Source of the DNA: an uncultured Winogradskyella sp.
Lineage (GTDB): Bacteria; Bacteroidota; Bacteroidia; Flavobacteriales; Flavobacteriaceae
Direction: 5' to 3'
Assembly (NCBI RefSeq): GCF_947501905.1
Contig: NZ_CANMXL010000002.1
Coordinates: 310,001-374,000, forward strand
DNA length: 64,000 nucleotides
The notes beneath the pieces are model-generated. The model saw nothing but the letters and a program-made list of their open reading frames with translations. It searched no databases and was not told where the DNA came from. Below are positions 52,032-62,781 of the stretch, piece by piece. A program made the translations under genes and the position numbers. Every line of letters starts with the position of its first letter. The first letter of the stretch is position 1.

Positions 52032-53954
52032 TTACTTAACCTCTACAATTTTAAGATTGTCGTACCTAACAATATAAGTCGCTTCGTTTACATAACCCCC
52101 AAATGTCTTTTTGGCATAACGGAATTTGTTCTCAATATATTCTGTTGCTGATTCATCATCAGAGTTTGGTAAACCATCATCGCTAGATGCCAAACGCAGT
52201 AATATATCTAAAGTTAGATCAAACCCACGAGTGGCATATTTACTTGGTGTTAAACCATATCTAGACTTATACATACTTACAAATCCATTAGCAGCATCCG
52301 CATCGTATTGCTTATTAATAGTAGCGTAATGAAACTTAAGATTGGATAGATGATAATTATTATCTGGGTCTTTACTTTCAAAAGCTCTGCTCTTATTTGT
52401 AGTAGTCAAGACAATTTCAATATCGTCAACTGATAAGCCATTTAAAAGACTAATGATACTTGAACCAAAAGACGTATCATCTGTTTCTAAAAAGACAATA
52501 TTTTTGCCTTTTTTGAAAAGCCCCTCAAATGTCGTAGGATATATAAAATAAGCATCTTTTCCTTTATCCTTACCTTTTTTAGTTACCTCAGAAAACAATT
52601 GTTTTGCCGTAGGAAAATCTTTCTTAAGTCCATTACTTACTACCTTATGTTTTTGATCAGCGATAATGACAACTTGAGTTTTGGTACTATCTTCTTTAAT
52701 ATAGTTAATCATTTTTTGTGCCAATACCTTTTTATCAGGAATAGTTTGATACACATTTCCTGATACTTTAGAAGGCATTGCTAATGGTGCAAAAACAGGT
52801 ACAGCATCGCTTCTTACTTCAGCTGCAAAACGGTCGAACGTTTTGGACATCATTGGCCCGATTACGGCATCGTAATCAGAAAAATCTTCACGACTTGTTA
52901 TGCTTACAGTTTCTGTGGTTCTATTTTCAGTATCAAACACCTTCAAATCAGTAGAAATACCTAAATATTTTGCGGAATCTAAAGCCATTAAAACTCCAGA
53001 ATGAAAGTCTAAAGCTGTGCTTAAAACCCTATCAGATTTCATCATAGCTTTTACCTCAGCAACAGAATCTAAATCAATTCTGTGTAGTTTAAATGGTAAT
53101 AATACTGCTAATCGTTTTGTTGATGTATTTATAATATTATCTCTTAAATCAGTAACATTATAGTCTTCATCTGATACGGTAGTAGTTACCTCAACTTCAG
53201 AAGGCACTTTAAGCACCATACCTGCTTTTAAACCAGATTCAGCAAGTCCAGGATTAAGCGCTTCTAATTCTTCTTGAGTTAAACCCAACTTTACTTTAAG
53301 TCTGAAGAACCCTTCTTTAGGTTGAACCTCGTAATAATTATATGCTATATCGGTAGCCTTTTCTTCATTATTAGCAATATTAGGCACATTTAATTCATCG
53401 CCTGGCTGAATAACGTCTTTTATATCTGGGTTTAAATCTTCTAACTCTTGTACTGTAATTCCGAATTTGTATGCGATACGCCATTTACCTTCACTTGGCA
53501 ACACGGTATACTTTCTTATAGTATTAGATAGTGTTTGCTTTGATACTACAGTCTTAAATCTTGGTATTCTAATTCTATCACCTCTCCTTAAATTTTCAGA
53601 ATATAATCTTGGATTGGCTTTTTTAATGTCATCTTCACTAACATTATATTTCTTTGATAAGCCGTAAAGTGTTTCTTTTCGTTTTACTTTATGCTTTTTA
53701 TAATCAATAACTTCTTTAGACTCTTCAACTATTGGGTCATTCTTTACTTTAGAGTTTGGAATAATTAAAGTTGTATTTGGTGCAAAACTAGTCTTAGCAT
53801 CTGGATTTAATGCCAAAATATCGAAAGGTGTTACCAAATATGCTTTGGCGATACTCTCAATAGTTTCACCAGTTTTTACTTTATGAGTCTTATAATTTTG
53901 TGCATTAAGACCAATTGTAAAAACTGATAGTAAGATGATTAAAAATTGCTTCAT
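52032..53954 (-). CDS. LysM-repeat protein with periplasmic-binding-protein-like domain
   Basis: A 640-residue exported protein (signal peptide ending LNAQ). Four LysM-type modules occupy about residues 20-270, each ending with a PxT/GDxLxIPN-like motif (for example VKTGETIESIAKAYLVTPFD, VKRKETLYGLSKKYNVSEDD). The rest (about 280-640) looks like a type I periplasmic binding fold: LAVLLPFKLHRID, SREDFSDYDAVIGPMMS, then KTQVVIIAD. The combination is common in Bacteroidota and probably binds peptidoglycan. The ligand is unknown. It lies 40 bases upstream of the guaA stop, without a terminator. Confidence 0.85.
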   Translation of the reverse strand: MKQFLIILLSVFTIGLNAQNYKTHKVKTGETIESIAKAYLVTPFDILALNPDAKTSFAPNTTLIIPNSKVKNDPIVEESKEVIDYKKHKVKRKETLYGLSKKYNVSEDDIKKANPRLYSENLRRGDRIRIPRFKTVVSKQTLSNTIRKYTVLPSEGKWRIAYKFGITVQELEDLNPDIKDVIQPGDELNVPNIANNEEKATDIAYNYYEVQPKEGFFRLKVKLGLTQEELEALNPGLAESGLKAGMVLKVPSEVEVTTTVSDEDYNVTDLRDNIINTSTKRLAVLLPFKLHRIDLDSVAEVKAMMKSDRVLSTALDFHSGVLMALDSAKYLGISTDLKVFDTENRTTETVSITSREDFSDYDAVIGPMMSKTFDRFAAEVRSDAVPVFAPLAMPSKVSGNVYQTIPDKKVLAQKMINYIKEDSTKTQVVIIADQKHKVVSNGLKKDFPTAKQLFSEVTKKGKDKGKDAYFIYPTTFEGLFKKGKNIVFLETDDTSFGSSIISLLNGLSVDDIEIVLTTTNKSRAFESKDPDNNYHLSNLKFHYATINKQYDADAANGFVSMYKSRYGLTPSKYATRGFDLTLDILLRLASSDDGLPNSDDESATEYIENKFRYAKKTFGGYVNEATYIVRYDNLKIVEVK

Positions 53955-53993
53955 AACTATTTAAAAAAATTAGAACTTAAAATAGTTCATTTT

Positions 53994-55529
53994 CTATTCC
54001 CATTCTATAGTTGCAGGTGGTTTTGAACTGATATCGTACACAACTCTATTAACACCTTTCACTTTATTTATTATCTCATTTGAGGTTTTCTGTAAAAACT
54101 CATAAGGTAAATTTACCCAATCTGCAGTCATACCATCTGTGCTTTCTACAGCTCTAAGCGCTACACATTTTTCGTAAGTACGTTCATCTCCCATAACACC
54201 TACACTATTAACTGGCAGTAACATTGCGCCTGCTTGCCAAACCTTGTCATACAAATTCCAAGAACGTAGATTATTAATAAAAACCGCATCGACTTCTTGT
54301 AATATACGAACTTTCTCTGGCGTTAGATCTCCAAGAATCCTAATGGCCAATCCAGGTCCTGGAAATGGATGACGTCCTAACAATTCTTTGTCCATATTCA
54401 TAGACGCACCAACACGTCTTACTTCGTCTTTAAACAATGCTTTTAATGGCTCAACTACTTTAAGTTTCATAAAATCTGGCAATCCGCCAACATTATGATG
54501 ACTCTTAATTGTTGCACTTGGTCCACCAGTTGCCGATACACTTTCTATAACATCTGGATAAATTGTCCCTTGTGCTAACCATTTTACATCTTTAATCAAG
54601 TGTGCCTCATCATCAAAAACCTCAATAAACATAGCACCTATGGTCTTACGTTTTTCCTCTGGATCACTCTTTCCTGCTAAGGCTTCCAAAAAGCGTGCCG
54701 AAGCATCTACACCTTTAACGTTAAGCCCCATACCTTCGTACTGCTTGAGTACATCGGTAAATTCGTTTTTACGTAACAAACCGTTGTTTACAAATATGCA
54801 ATACAGATTTTCTCCTATGGCTTTATGTAATAACATTGCTGCTACTGAGGAATCTACACCACCTGACAAACCTAGAACGACTTTATCGTTTCCTAATTGT
54901 GCTTTAAGCGCATCAACCGTTTCGCCGACAAAGGCATTTGGTGTCCAATCCTGATTAAGTTTCGCAATTTTTACAAGAAAATTTTCGAGTAACTGCTTTC
55001 CATCTATAGTATGGTAAACCTCGGGATGAAACTGAATAGCATAAGTATCCTCACCTTCAATTTTATATGCGGCGTTCTCTACATCTGCTGTGCTTGCCAG
55101 TAAAGTTCCTCCACTCGGCAATTTTTTGATGGTATCACTATGACTCATCCAAACTTGACTGCCTTCTGATATGTTTTCAAAAAAAGCTTCGCCTTGTTTT
55201 ACAAAACCAAGATTTGCACGACCATATTCTCTTGTATTAGATTCTGCGACTTCTCCTCCAGAAAAATGTGCTAAATATTGAGCACCGTAACAAACGGCAA
55301 GCATCGGTTTTTTTCCTCGGATATTAGATAAATCTGGGTGAAGCACATCTTCACCTCTCACAGAGTTTGGACTACCGGATAAAACTACAGCTTTAAAACT
55401 GTCTGAATCTGATGGAATTTTGTTGAATGGATGTATCTCGCAATAGATGTTTAATTCTCTAACGCGACGCGCAATAAGCTGTGTGTATTGCGACCCGAAA
55501 TCTAAAATTAGGACTTTGTTGTGTTGCAT
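53994..55529 (-). CDS. guaA: GMP synthase (glutamine-hydrolysing)
   Basis: From the ATG at 55529 the protein has 511 residues and starts [20 protein letters not shown]. An ATG two codons upstream is also in frame, but this is the usual start. The glutaminase domain has the nucleophile in [16 protein letters not shown] and [10 protein letters not shown]. The synthetase has the PP-loop [14 protein letters not shown] and the dimerisation domain with [15 protein letters not shown] and the C-terminal [11 protein letters not shown]. It makes GMP from XMP. Length is standard. Confidence 0.97.
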   Translation of the reverse strand: MQHNKVLILDFGSQYTQLIARRVRELNIYCEIHPFNKIPSDSDSFKAVVLSGSPNSVRGEDVLHPDLSNIRGKKPMLAVCYGAQYLAHFSGGEVAESNTREYGRANLGFVKQGEAFFENISEGSQVWMSHSDTIKKLPSGGTLLASTADVENAAYKIEGEDTYAIQFHPEVYHTIDGKQLLENFLVKIAKLNQDWTPNAFVGETVDALKAQLGNDKVVLGLSGGVDSSVAAMLLHKAIGENLYCIFVNNGLLRKNEFTDVLKQYEGMGLNVKGVDASARFLEALAGKSDPEEKRKTIGAMFIEVFDDEAHLIKDVKWLAQGTIYPDVIESVSATGGPSATIKSHHNVGGLPDFMKLKVVEPLKALFKDEVRRVGASMNMDKELLGRHPFPGPGLAIRILGDLTPEKVRILQEVDAVFINNLRSWNLYDKVWQAGAMLLPVNSVGVMGDERTYEKCVALRAVESTDGMTADWVNLPYEFLQKTSNEIINKVKGVNRVVYDISSKPPATIEWE

Positions 55530-55616
55530 GCACAAAAATAGAAATAGATTTTAGATTGGAAATTACGATTCGTGATTTTTTGAAGAATTTTTAACCCTTT
55601 TTATTAACAGTAAATA

Positions 55617-57212
55617 TTATATGGTTAAAATCGTAAAATCACCTTTTAATGGCTCTAAAGATTTTAATAACTCAGGAATTAAAGCTTCTCCAAATTCTAA
55701 ATATAATTCTGAAAAATTTGTGTTTCGCTCTTGTAAGCTATTATTAGGAAATAACTGCTCCTGTAATTCTGTAGCTCGAGCTATTTGATCTGCAAGTTTT
55801 TTCTTTTGGGCTTTTAGTAATCGCTTTTCAAGATGCTTAAGCCCTTTAAATTGCTTTTTTTCTTGCGCTTCTACAGCACCTAAAAAAGATTTGTCAGTCT
55901 CATTTGCGAGCTGATGCAACCCTTGAAATTGATGTTCTAAATGTTTAATCTGTTCAGAAAAGTCAATATTAATATTCGATATTTTCCGAACACGCTTATT
56001 AATAAAACTATTGCGCTTCAGGAATAAATCGGTATCCGTAATATCTAAACTTTTTTGTTTTCCAGCTTGTTTTACAGTTTTAATTAATACCGAATTGCGC
56101 AATAACAATATTGGGAAGGTGATATTTTGAACTTCAAAATTAGACTTTAATTGAAACCAATATGCCATTTCGCCACCTCCTCCAATGTAGCATAGGTTTG
56201 GTAAAATCACTTCCTGATATAGTGGACGCATAATTACATTTGGCGAAAAACACTCAGGTACCTCATCGAGGTGTTTTAGCAACTCATTCTTGCTCCATGA
56301 TATATCTGTATTATTTACTTTAAATACATCGTCTTCAAAAACAATTCGTTCACGAAGGTTTTTATCTAAATAAAATAGATTTATTTCTCTTGGATTAACC
56401 TGAATGTTAAATTCAAGTTCTTTAATTTTTTTGTTAGTTTCTGAAACAGCGCTAAAAGCAGTTTGCTCTAAGAGCTCTTTTTTCATTTGCGGAATAAAGA
56501 GTTTTTTTAATTCTTTATCATCAGCATCTAAAACCACTAAACCATATTCTGTAAAAAGAGCATTCGCTAAATAACGTGTTGCATCAGACAGATTATCATG
56601 ATTGATGTATGCTTCTTTAAACCACATTTTAAGAGTATCTGCATGCTTCCCAGGACCAAATTCAGCAGAAATAATATCTAATACATCATCTAGACCTCTT
56701 GTATTAAAACGACCTACTGCTCCGCCATCTGCTCTATTCCACTGGATTTTTTTACCTCTAAAGTTGAAATAATTAATCTCATCAAAATCATGATCTTCAG
56801 ACGCCATCCAATAAATAGGCACAAAATCAAAATCTGGATAAGTTTCTTTAAGTTGCTTAGTAAGATTTATCGTAGAAATAATTTTATGCAGAAAATATAA
56901 TGGCCCCGTAAATAAATTTAATTGATGACCAGTAGTTACGGTAAACGAATTCTCTGATTGCAAACTTTCAATATTCTGAAGTGTTAATTCTGAAGCATCC
57001 GTATTTTGATATTGCTTTTTTAATACATCAACTAAAACAGTTCTCGACTCTGGTCTAACAAACGAAGTTTTTTCTTCAATTTGTTGCTTAAAATTTTCAA
57101 GCTTAGGAAAACGATGATACAATGGTTTCAAATCAGGGTTTTCATCCAAATAATCACATATAAATGAAGAGAAATAATTTGTGTCTCTAAACGAAATACA
57201 GTCGGTTGGCAT
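55617..57212 (-). CDS. bshC: Bacillithiol biosynthesis cysteine-adding enzyme BshC
   Basis: From the ATG at 57212 the protein has 531 residues and begins MPTDCISFRDTNYFSSFICD. An in-frame ATG 16 codons upstream lies beyond this typical start and is unlikely. FTVTTGHQLNLFTGPLYFLHK, VPIYWMASEDHDFDEINYF and a long coiled-coil near the C-terminus (QEKKQFKGLKHLEKRLLKAQ) match the family. BshC adds cysteine to glucosaminyl-malate in the last step of bacillithiol synthesis. BshA and BshB are not in this window. Confidence 0.93.
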   Translation of the reverse strand: MPTDCISFRDTNYFSSFICDYLDENPDLKPLYHRFPKLENFKQQIEEKTSFVRPESRTVLVDVLKKQYQNTDASELTLQNIESLQSENSFTVTTGHQLNLFTGPLYFLHKIISTINLTKQLKETYPDFDFVPIYWMASEDHDFDEINYFNFRGKKIQWNRADGGAVGRFNTRGLDDVLDIISAEFGPGKHADTLKMWFKEAYINHDNLSDATRYLANALFTEYGLVVLDADDKELKKLFIPQMKKELLEQTAFSAVSETNKKIKELEFNIQVNPREINLFYLDKNLRERIVFEDDVFKVNNTDISWSKNELLKHLDEVPECFSPNVIMRPLYQEVILPNLCYIGGGGEMAYWFQLKSNFEVQNITFPILLLRNSVLIKTVKQAGKQKSLDITDTDLFLKRNSFINKRVRKISNINIDFSEQIKHLEHQFQGLHQLANETDKSFLGAVEAQEKKQFKGLKHLEKRLLKAQKKKLADQIARATELQEQLFPNNSLQERNTNFSELYLEFGEALIPELLKSLEPLKGDFTILTI

Positions 57213-57352
57213 GTAATGGTTGTTATTATGGCATAAATATACTGCAAGAGTAAAAGACAACTGCTAATTTTTAGTTAATATGATTAGGAAAACGATAAAT
57301 CTCCTTAACAGTCTTTATTTTTACTAGCTTTGAAGCTAAACTAAACAAAACT

Positions 57353-59842
57353 ATGCAAAGACTTCTATTATTAGCATTATTCATTTTTGGAATAAGCTTT
57401 GGTTCTTTTTCTCAGAATATTCCATCTCCAGATGAGTTTTTAGGTTACCCAATAGGCACTCAATTTAGTAGACATCATCAAGTACTTGATTATTTTAAAA
57501 CCGTCGCTAAATCTGCACCAAATCAAGTTAAAATTGAAAAATATGGCGAAACTTATGAGCGTCGTACATTAAGTTTGGCCTTTATTTCTAGTGAAGAAAA
57601 CATCAAAAACCTAAATGAGATTAGAGAAAACAATCTTAAAAACGCAGGTTTAGTTAATGGTCAAGCTAATAATCCCGAAGTTGCCATTGTATGGCTAAGT
57701 TATAATGTTCATGGTAATGAAGCCTCAAGTTCTGAAGCTTCGATGCTAACACTCTACAAATTACTTACCGAAAAACAAGAATGGTTAAAAAATACGGTCG
57801 TCATTATCGACCCATGTATCAATCCTGATGGTCGTGATCGTTATGTCAATTGGTTTAATGAAACGGCAAGCCAACCATACGACATAGACCAACAAGCTAG
57901 TGAACATAATGAGCCATGGCCAGGTGGAAGACCAAACCACTACTTATTTGATTTAAACAGAGATTGGGCATGGGCAAGCCAAGTAGAATCAGCTTCAAGA
58001 CTAAAAGCATATAACAAATGGATGCCACATATTCATGTAGATTTTCATGAGCAAGGTATTAACGAGCCTTACTATTTTGCACCAGCTGCAGAACCATTCC
58101 ATGAAATCATTTCGGATTTTCAACGTGATTTCCAAACCGAAATTGGGAAAAACCACGCCAAATATTTCGATGAAGAAGGTTGGTTATTTTTTACAAGAGA
58201 ACGTTTTGATTTATTCTATCCTAGTTATGGTGACACCTACCCAACTTATATGGGAGCGATTGGCATGACCTACGAGCAAGGTGGTCATGGACGTGCTGGT
58301 TTAGGTATTTTAAACGATGAAGGACATGTTTTAACTTTAGTAGAACGCTTAACACATCATACCACAACAGGTTTATCTACAGTTGAAATAGCCTCAAAAA
58401 ATGCGAAACGATTAAATGTTGAATTTTCAAAATTCTTTGATAATTCAGGATTGAAATATAAGAGTTATGTGCTAGATGGTAATCAAGATAATATGGGTAG
58501 TCTTGCTAACCTTTTATTAAAGCATGACATTATGTATGAAAAATTATCGACAAATAAAGTTAATGGTTACAATTATAAAACCGGTAAACTAGGAAGTTTT
58601 AATTTTAGTGATGATGCTATTGTAGTACACTCAGATCAACCAAAAGGAAAAATGGTAAAAGTGTTGTTTGAACCAAATGCAAAACTTACCGACTCATTAA
58701 CTTATGATATTACTGCATGGAGTATGCCATATGCCTATGGTTTAGATGCCATAGCGAGTACATCAAAAGTTTCCAGTGAAGAAATTAAACTTGTAAAGAA
58801 TAGGAAACCTTATCAAAATTCACCTAAGGCTTATGGTTACGTTAGTGATTGGAACTCAATGAAAGATGCAAAATTTTTAGCATCGTTATTACAAGCTAAT
58901 TTTAGAGTGCGTTTTACAGAAAAGCCATTTTCTTCAAACGGAAAAGACTTTGGTAGAGGTTCTTTAATTATTACTAAAGGTGATAATACAAAATTGAAGA
59001 ATATGCTTGAGACCCTAAATGCAATTGCAAAAAAACATGATAAGCAGCTCTCAACAATTAATACTGGATTCTCTAGAAGAACACCAGATATTGGGTCGCC
59101 TGACATTAAGTTAATCAATAAACAGAAGATTGCTATGCTTTCTGGTGATGGTACATCCTCTTTGAGTTATGGTGCTTTATGGCATTTCTTTGAGCAACAA
59201 TTGCATTATCCTATAACATCAATAAACACCGATAATTTAAGCAGAACAAACCTTGACAAATACAATATCTTGATTATGCCAAGTGGTTATTACAATCGCA
59301 TCTTAAATGAAGATATGATGAAAACTCTAAAAGATTGGGTGCGTTCTGGTGGTAAAGTTATTGCTATTGATGCTGCATTAAGAAGTTTTGCTGGTAAAGA
59401 AGGATTTAGTTTAAAGTACAAGCAAAATGATAACGACGAAGAATCAGATAATCTTATTCCTTATGATGAGCGCGAACGTCAATATGTTAACAATATGATT
59501 ACTGGCGCCATCTTTAAAAGTAATGTAGATACCTCTCACCCTATGGCTTTTGGTTACGATGATGATTATTTTACTTTAAAAATCGGTAGTTCCGCCTATG
59601 ATTTATTAGATGGCGGCTACAATGTGAGCCATATTAGTAATACAAATGTATTTTCTGGTTTTGCTGGAAAAAATGCACTAAACAATCTAGAAAACACGTT
59701 AGTATTTGGAGAAGAACGCATGGGTAGCGGAAGCTTTATTTATATGGCTGATAATCCTATGTTTCGTAGCTTCTGGGAAAACGGAAAACTGTTTTTAGTT
59801 AATTCCATTTTCTTCGTTAATAATAACGCATTCGAATTATAA
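57353..59842 (+). CDS. M14-family zinc carboxypeptidase
   Basis: An 829-residue exported protein (signal peptide cleaved near SFSQ). In the catalytic domain, VHGNEASSSEASM holds the HxxE zinc pair, INPDGRDRYVNW the Asn-Arg substrate-binding pair, and HIHVDFHEQG the third zinc His. Past about residue 350 comes a long extra region with a glutamine-amidotransferase-like look (IAMLSGDGTSSLSYGALWHF). This double arrangement is common in Bacteroidota M14 members. TAGCTTTG at 57325-57332 could be its -7 element. The M16 gene follows by 32 bases. Confidence 0.9.
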   Translation: MQRLLLLALFIFGISFGSFSQNIPSPDEFLGYPIGTQFSRHHQVLDYFKTVAKSAPNQVKIEKYGETYERRTLSLAFISSEENIKNLNEIRENNLKNAGLVNGQANNPEVAIVWLSYNVHGNEASSSEASMLTLYKLLTEKQEWLKNTVVIIDPCINPDGRDRYVNWFNETASQPYDIDQQASEHNEPWPGGRPNHYLFDLNRDWAWASQVESASRLKAYNKWMPHIHVDFHEQGINEPYYFAPAAEPFHEIISDFQRDFQTEIGKNHAKYFDEEGWLFFTRERFDLFYPSYGDTYPTYMGAIGMTYEQGGHGRAGLGILNDEGHVLTLVERLTHHTTTGLSTVEIASKNAKRLNVEFSKFFDNSGLKYKSYVLDGNQDNMGSLANLLLKHDIMYEKLSTNKVNGYNYKTGKLGSFNFSDDAIVVHSDQPKGKMVKVLFEPNAKLTDSLTYDITAWSMPYAYGLDAIASTSKVSSEEIKLVKNRKPYQNSPKAYGYVSDWNSMKDAKFLASLLQANFRVRFTEKPFSSNGKDFGRGSLIITKGDNTKLKNMLETLNAIAKKHDKQLSTINTGFSRRTPDIGSPDIKLINKQKIAMLSGDGTSSLSYGALWHFFEQQLHYPITSINTDNLSRTNLDKYNILIMPSGYYNRILNEDMMKTLKDWVRSGGKVIAIDAALRSFAGKEGFSLKYKQNDNDEESDNLIPYDERERQYVNNMITGAIFKSNVDTSHPMAFGYDDDYFTLKIGSSAYDLLDGGYNVSHISNTNVFSGFAGKNALNNLENTLVFGEERMGSGSFIYMADNPMFRSFWENGKLFLVNSIFFVNNNAFEL

Positions 59843-59874
59843 AAAACTATAATATTCACATAAATTACCAACTT

Positions 59875-62718
59875 ATGAAATTATTCAGATTTGTAAGTAT
59901 CGCTTTCATTTTAGCGCTTAGCTTAATTAGCTGTAAAAATGAAACGATAGAAAAAACTAATGAATTAAAAGTCGATTACGAAAAATTCACCTTGGATAAT
60001 GGGCTCGAAGTCTTATTTCATATCGACCGCTCTGACCCAGTAGTGGCAGTTTCATTAACTGCGCATGTAGGATCAGCAAGAGAGATTGAAGGTAGAACTG
60101 GTTTTGCGCACTTATTTGAGCACTTATTATTCTTAGAATCTGAAAACCTTGGTAAAGGTGGGCTTGATAAAATGAGTGCACGTATTGGTGGTTCTGGAGC
60201 TAATGGTTCTACTAACAGAGACCGTACAAATTATTTACAAACAGTTCCTAAGGATGCTTTAGAAAAAATGATTTGGGCAGAAGCAGATAAGCTGGGTTAC
60301 TTTATTAATACAGTTACTGATCCCGTTTTAGCAAAAGAAAAGCAAGTCGTAAAGAATGAAAAACGTCAATCTGTAGATAACAGACCTTACGGTCATACAC
60401 AATATGTTATTGATAAAAATTTATATCCTAAAGGGCATCCTTACAGCTGGCAAGTTATTGGCTCTTTAGAAGATTTACAAAATGCTACTTTACAAGATGT
60501 CAAAGACTTTTTTAACCGTTGGTATGTACCTAATAATGTGATACTTACTATTGCTGGTGATTTTGATAAATCCCAAGCAAAAAAATGGATAAAGAAATAT
60601 TTTGATGAAATTCCCAGAGGTGAAGATATTCCAGCATTAGCCAAGCAATCTGCAGTTTTAGAAGCTTCTAAACATTTGTATTACGAAGATAATTTTGCAC
60701 GTGCACCTCGATTAACAATGGTTTGGCCTGGGGTTCCTGATTATCATGAAGATTCTTATGCACTAAGTGTATTGACGCAATATTTAACCAACGGAAAAAA
60801 AGCACCGCTTGATAAAGTCCTAGTTCAAGATAAACAGTTGACAAGTTTTGTTGGTATGGGCGAATACAATTCTGAAATTTCAGGGCAAATACAATTAAGT
60901 GTCACTGCTTTTAATCAAGTAGAATTAGATGATGTAGCAAAAGCTATCAACAAGGGATTTGCAGATTTTGAAACTAATGGCATCTCAGAAGATGATTTAA
61001 ACCGCATTAAAGCTGGTCAAGAAACTAATTTCTACTCTGGCTTATCTAGCGTTTTAGGAAAAGGTGCTCAATTGACGCAATACGAAATGTTTGCAGGTGA
61101 TGCCGGTTTTATTACCAAAGATGTTGAAAACATTTTAGCCGTAACACCTGAAGATGTCATGCGTGTTTATAATACCTACATTAAAGATAAAAACTATATC
61201 GCTACGAGCTTTGTTCCTAAAGGACAAGCTAGCTTTGCTCTTGAGAATTCTGAATTAGCAGAAGTAGTCGAAGAACAAATTGTTGAAGGTGCTGAAGAAT
61301 CTTTTGATGCATCCATTGCTGCAACCTATGAAAAAACTGCTTCTAGCTTTGACAGAAGTATTGAACCTCCATATGGCGAAAGCCCTAATGTAAATGTTCC
61401 TGAAGTATGGAAAGAAAATCTTAGTTCTGGCATTAAAGTCTCAGGAATTGAAAATGACGAAGTGCCATTAGTACAATTTCAATTAAAAATTAAAGGTGGA
61501 ATGCTTTTAGAAAACATAGATAAAATAGGTGTTTCTAATATCATGGCAGACCTAATGTCACGTGGCACAAAAAACAAAACACCAGAGCAGTTAGAAAATG
61601 AAATTGAAAGTCTTGGAGCACGTATTAACACATTTGCTACTGACGATGCGGTATTTATTACTGGAAGCTGTTTGTCTAAAAACTATGAAGCAACCATGGC
61701 TTTAGTTTCTGAAATATTACTTGAGCCTCGTTGGGATGCAAAAGAATTTGATTTAATTAAACAGAGTGTAAAATCTAGCATTCAACGTCAAAAGGCAAAT
61801 CCAAATGCTATTGCGGCTAATGAATATGCTAAACTATTGTATGGACAAGACCACATATTAGCACAGAATAGTCAAGGCACAGAAAAATCTGTAGATGCAA
61901 TTACTATTGAAGATTTACAGGGTTATTACAACAGTAATCTAACACCAAAATTAGCATCGTTAAATATTGTTGGAGATATCTCTCAAGATAAAGTCATTGC
62001 CAATTTAGAAACTATTAATACCAAATGGGAAGCAAAAGATGTAACCATACCAAAATTAGCAGAGGTTAAAGCTCCTGAAAAAGCAGCAGTATATTTTTAT
62101 GATGTACCAAATGCCAAACAATCGCAAATTCGCTTTGGTTACCCTGCACCAAAAGCAACAGATGACGATTACTATGCTGCAACGGTTATGAATTACCGTT
62201 TAGGTGGTGGTGGTTTCGCATCACAACTAACGCAACAATTACGTGAAGGTAAAGGTTATACTTACGGCATCCGCTCAAGATTTAGTGGAGACGAAAATAC
62301 GGGAAGCTTTACTATTTCTAGCGGTGTACGAAGTAACGTTACTTACGAATCTGCTGCTTTAATCAAAGACATTTTAGACAATTATGCTAAAGACTTTGAT
62401 AGTACTGACTTAGAAGTTACTAAAGGTTTCACTATTAAAAGTAATGCCAGAGCTTTTGAAACACTAAGCGCAAAATTACGTATGCTCTCAAACATTAGTG
62501 ATTTAGGTTTCACAGATGATTATGCCAAGCAACGTGAAGCTATTGTAAAAGCACTTACCGTTGAAGACATGAAATCACTTGCAGGCAAATATCTACGTCC
62601 AGACCAAATGATTTATTTAGTCGTTGGTGATGCTGCTACGCAATTAGATAAGTTAGAGCAATTAGGTTTTGGCAAGCCTGTGTTACTAAATCCTACCTAC
62701 GAGGCTTTGGATCAGTAG
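59875..62718 (+). CDS. M16-family metallopeptidase lipoprotein, two-domain
   Basis: A 947-residue protein with a lipoprotein signal (LALSLISCKNE). It has two M16 halves. The N-terminal half has the inverted zinc motif HLFEHLLF (HxxEH), then GANGSTNRDRTNYLQ and the distal Glu region (EKQVVKNEKRQSVDNRPYGH). The C-terminal half lacks HxxEH and has the substrate-binding R-Y pair in LREGKGYTYGIRS. This is the active/inactive double domain of pitrilysin-like or PqqL-like peptidases. It is probably co-transcribed with the M14 gene, suggesting joint peptide digestion in the envelope. Confidence 0.93.
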   Translation: MKLFRFVSIAFILALSLISCKNETIEKTNELKVDYEKFTLDNGLEVLFHIDRSDPVVAVSLTAHVGSAREIEGRTGFAHLFEHLLFLESENLGKGGLDKMSARIGGSGANGSTNRDRTNYLQTVPKDALEKMIWAEADKLGYFINTVTDPVLAKEKQVVKNEKRQSVDNRPYGHTQYVIDKNLYPKGHPYSWQVIGSLEDLQNATLQDVKDFFNRWYVPNNVILTIAGDFDKSQAKKWIKKYFDEIPRGEDIPALAKQSAVLEASKHLYYEDNFARAPRLTMVWPGVPDYHEDSYALSVLTQYLTNGKKAPLDKVLVQDKQLTSFVGMGEYNSEISGQIQLSVTAFNQVELDDVAKAINKGFADFETNGISEDDLNRIKAGQETNFYSGLSSVLGKGAQLTQYEMFAGDAGFITKDVENILAVTPEDVMRVYNTYIKDKNYIATSFVPKGQASFALENSELAEVVEEQIVEGAEESFDASIAATYEKTASSFDRSIEPPYGESPNVNVPEVWKENLSSGIKVSGIENDEVPLVQFQLKIKGGMLLENIDKIGVSNIMADLMSRGTKNKTPEQLENEIESLGARINTFATDDAVFITGSCLSKNYEATMALVSEILLEPRWDAKEFDLIKQSVKSSIQRQKANPNAIAANEYAKLLYGQDHILAQNSQGTEKSVDAITIEDLQGYYNSNLTPKLASLNIVGDISQDKVIANLETINTKWEAKDVTIPKLAEVKAPEKAAVYFYDVPNAKQSQIRFGYPAPKATDDDYYAATVMNYRLGGGGFASQLTQQLREGKGYTYGIRSRFSGDENTGSFTISSGVRSNVTYESAALIKDILDNYAKDFDSTDLEVTKGFTIKSNARAFETLSAKLRMLSNISDLGFTDDYAKQREAIVKALTVEDMKSLAGKYLRPDQMIYLVVGDAATQLDKLEQLGFGKPVLLNPTYEALDQ

Positions 62719-62734
62719 CTAACTACAATTTATA

Positions 62735-62778
62735 AAAGGTGTTTATATTTTCTATATTTAGCTTATATAAACACCTTT
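62735..62778 (+). terminator. Long hairpin directly before the PqqB-like gene
   Basis: AAAGGTGTTTATAT (62735-62748) pairs perfectly with ATATAAACACCTTT (62765-62778), 14 bp with a 16-base loop. The next start codon is only 3 bases further (62782). There is no long T-run, so it may be a terminator or a structure that hides the start. Confidence 0.6.
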
Positions 62779-62781
62779 CTT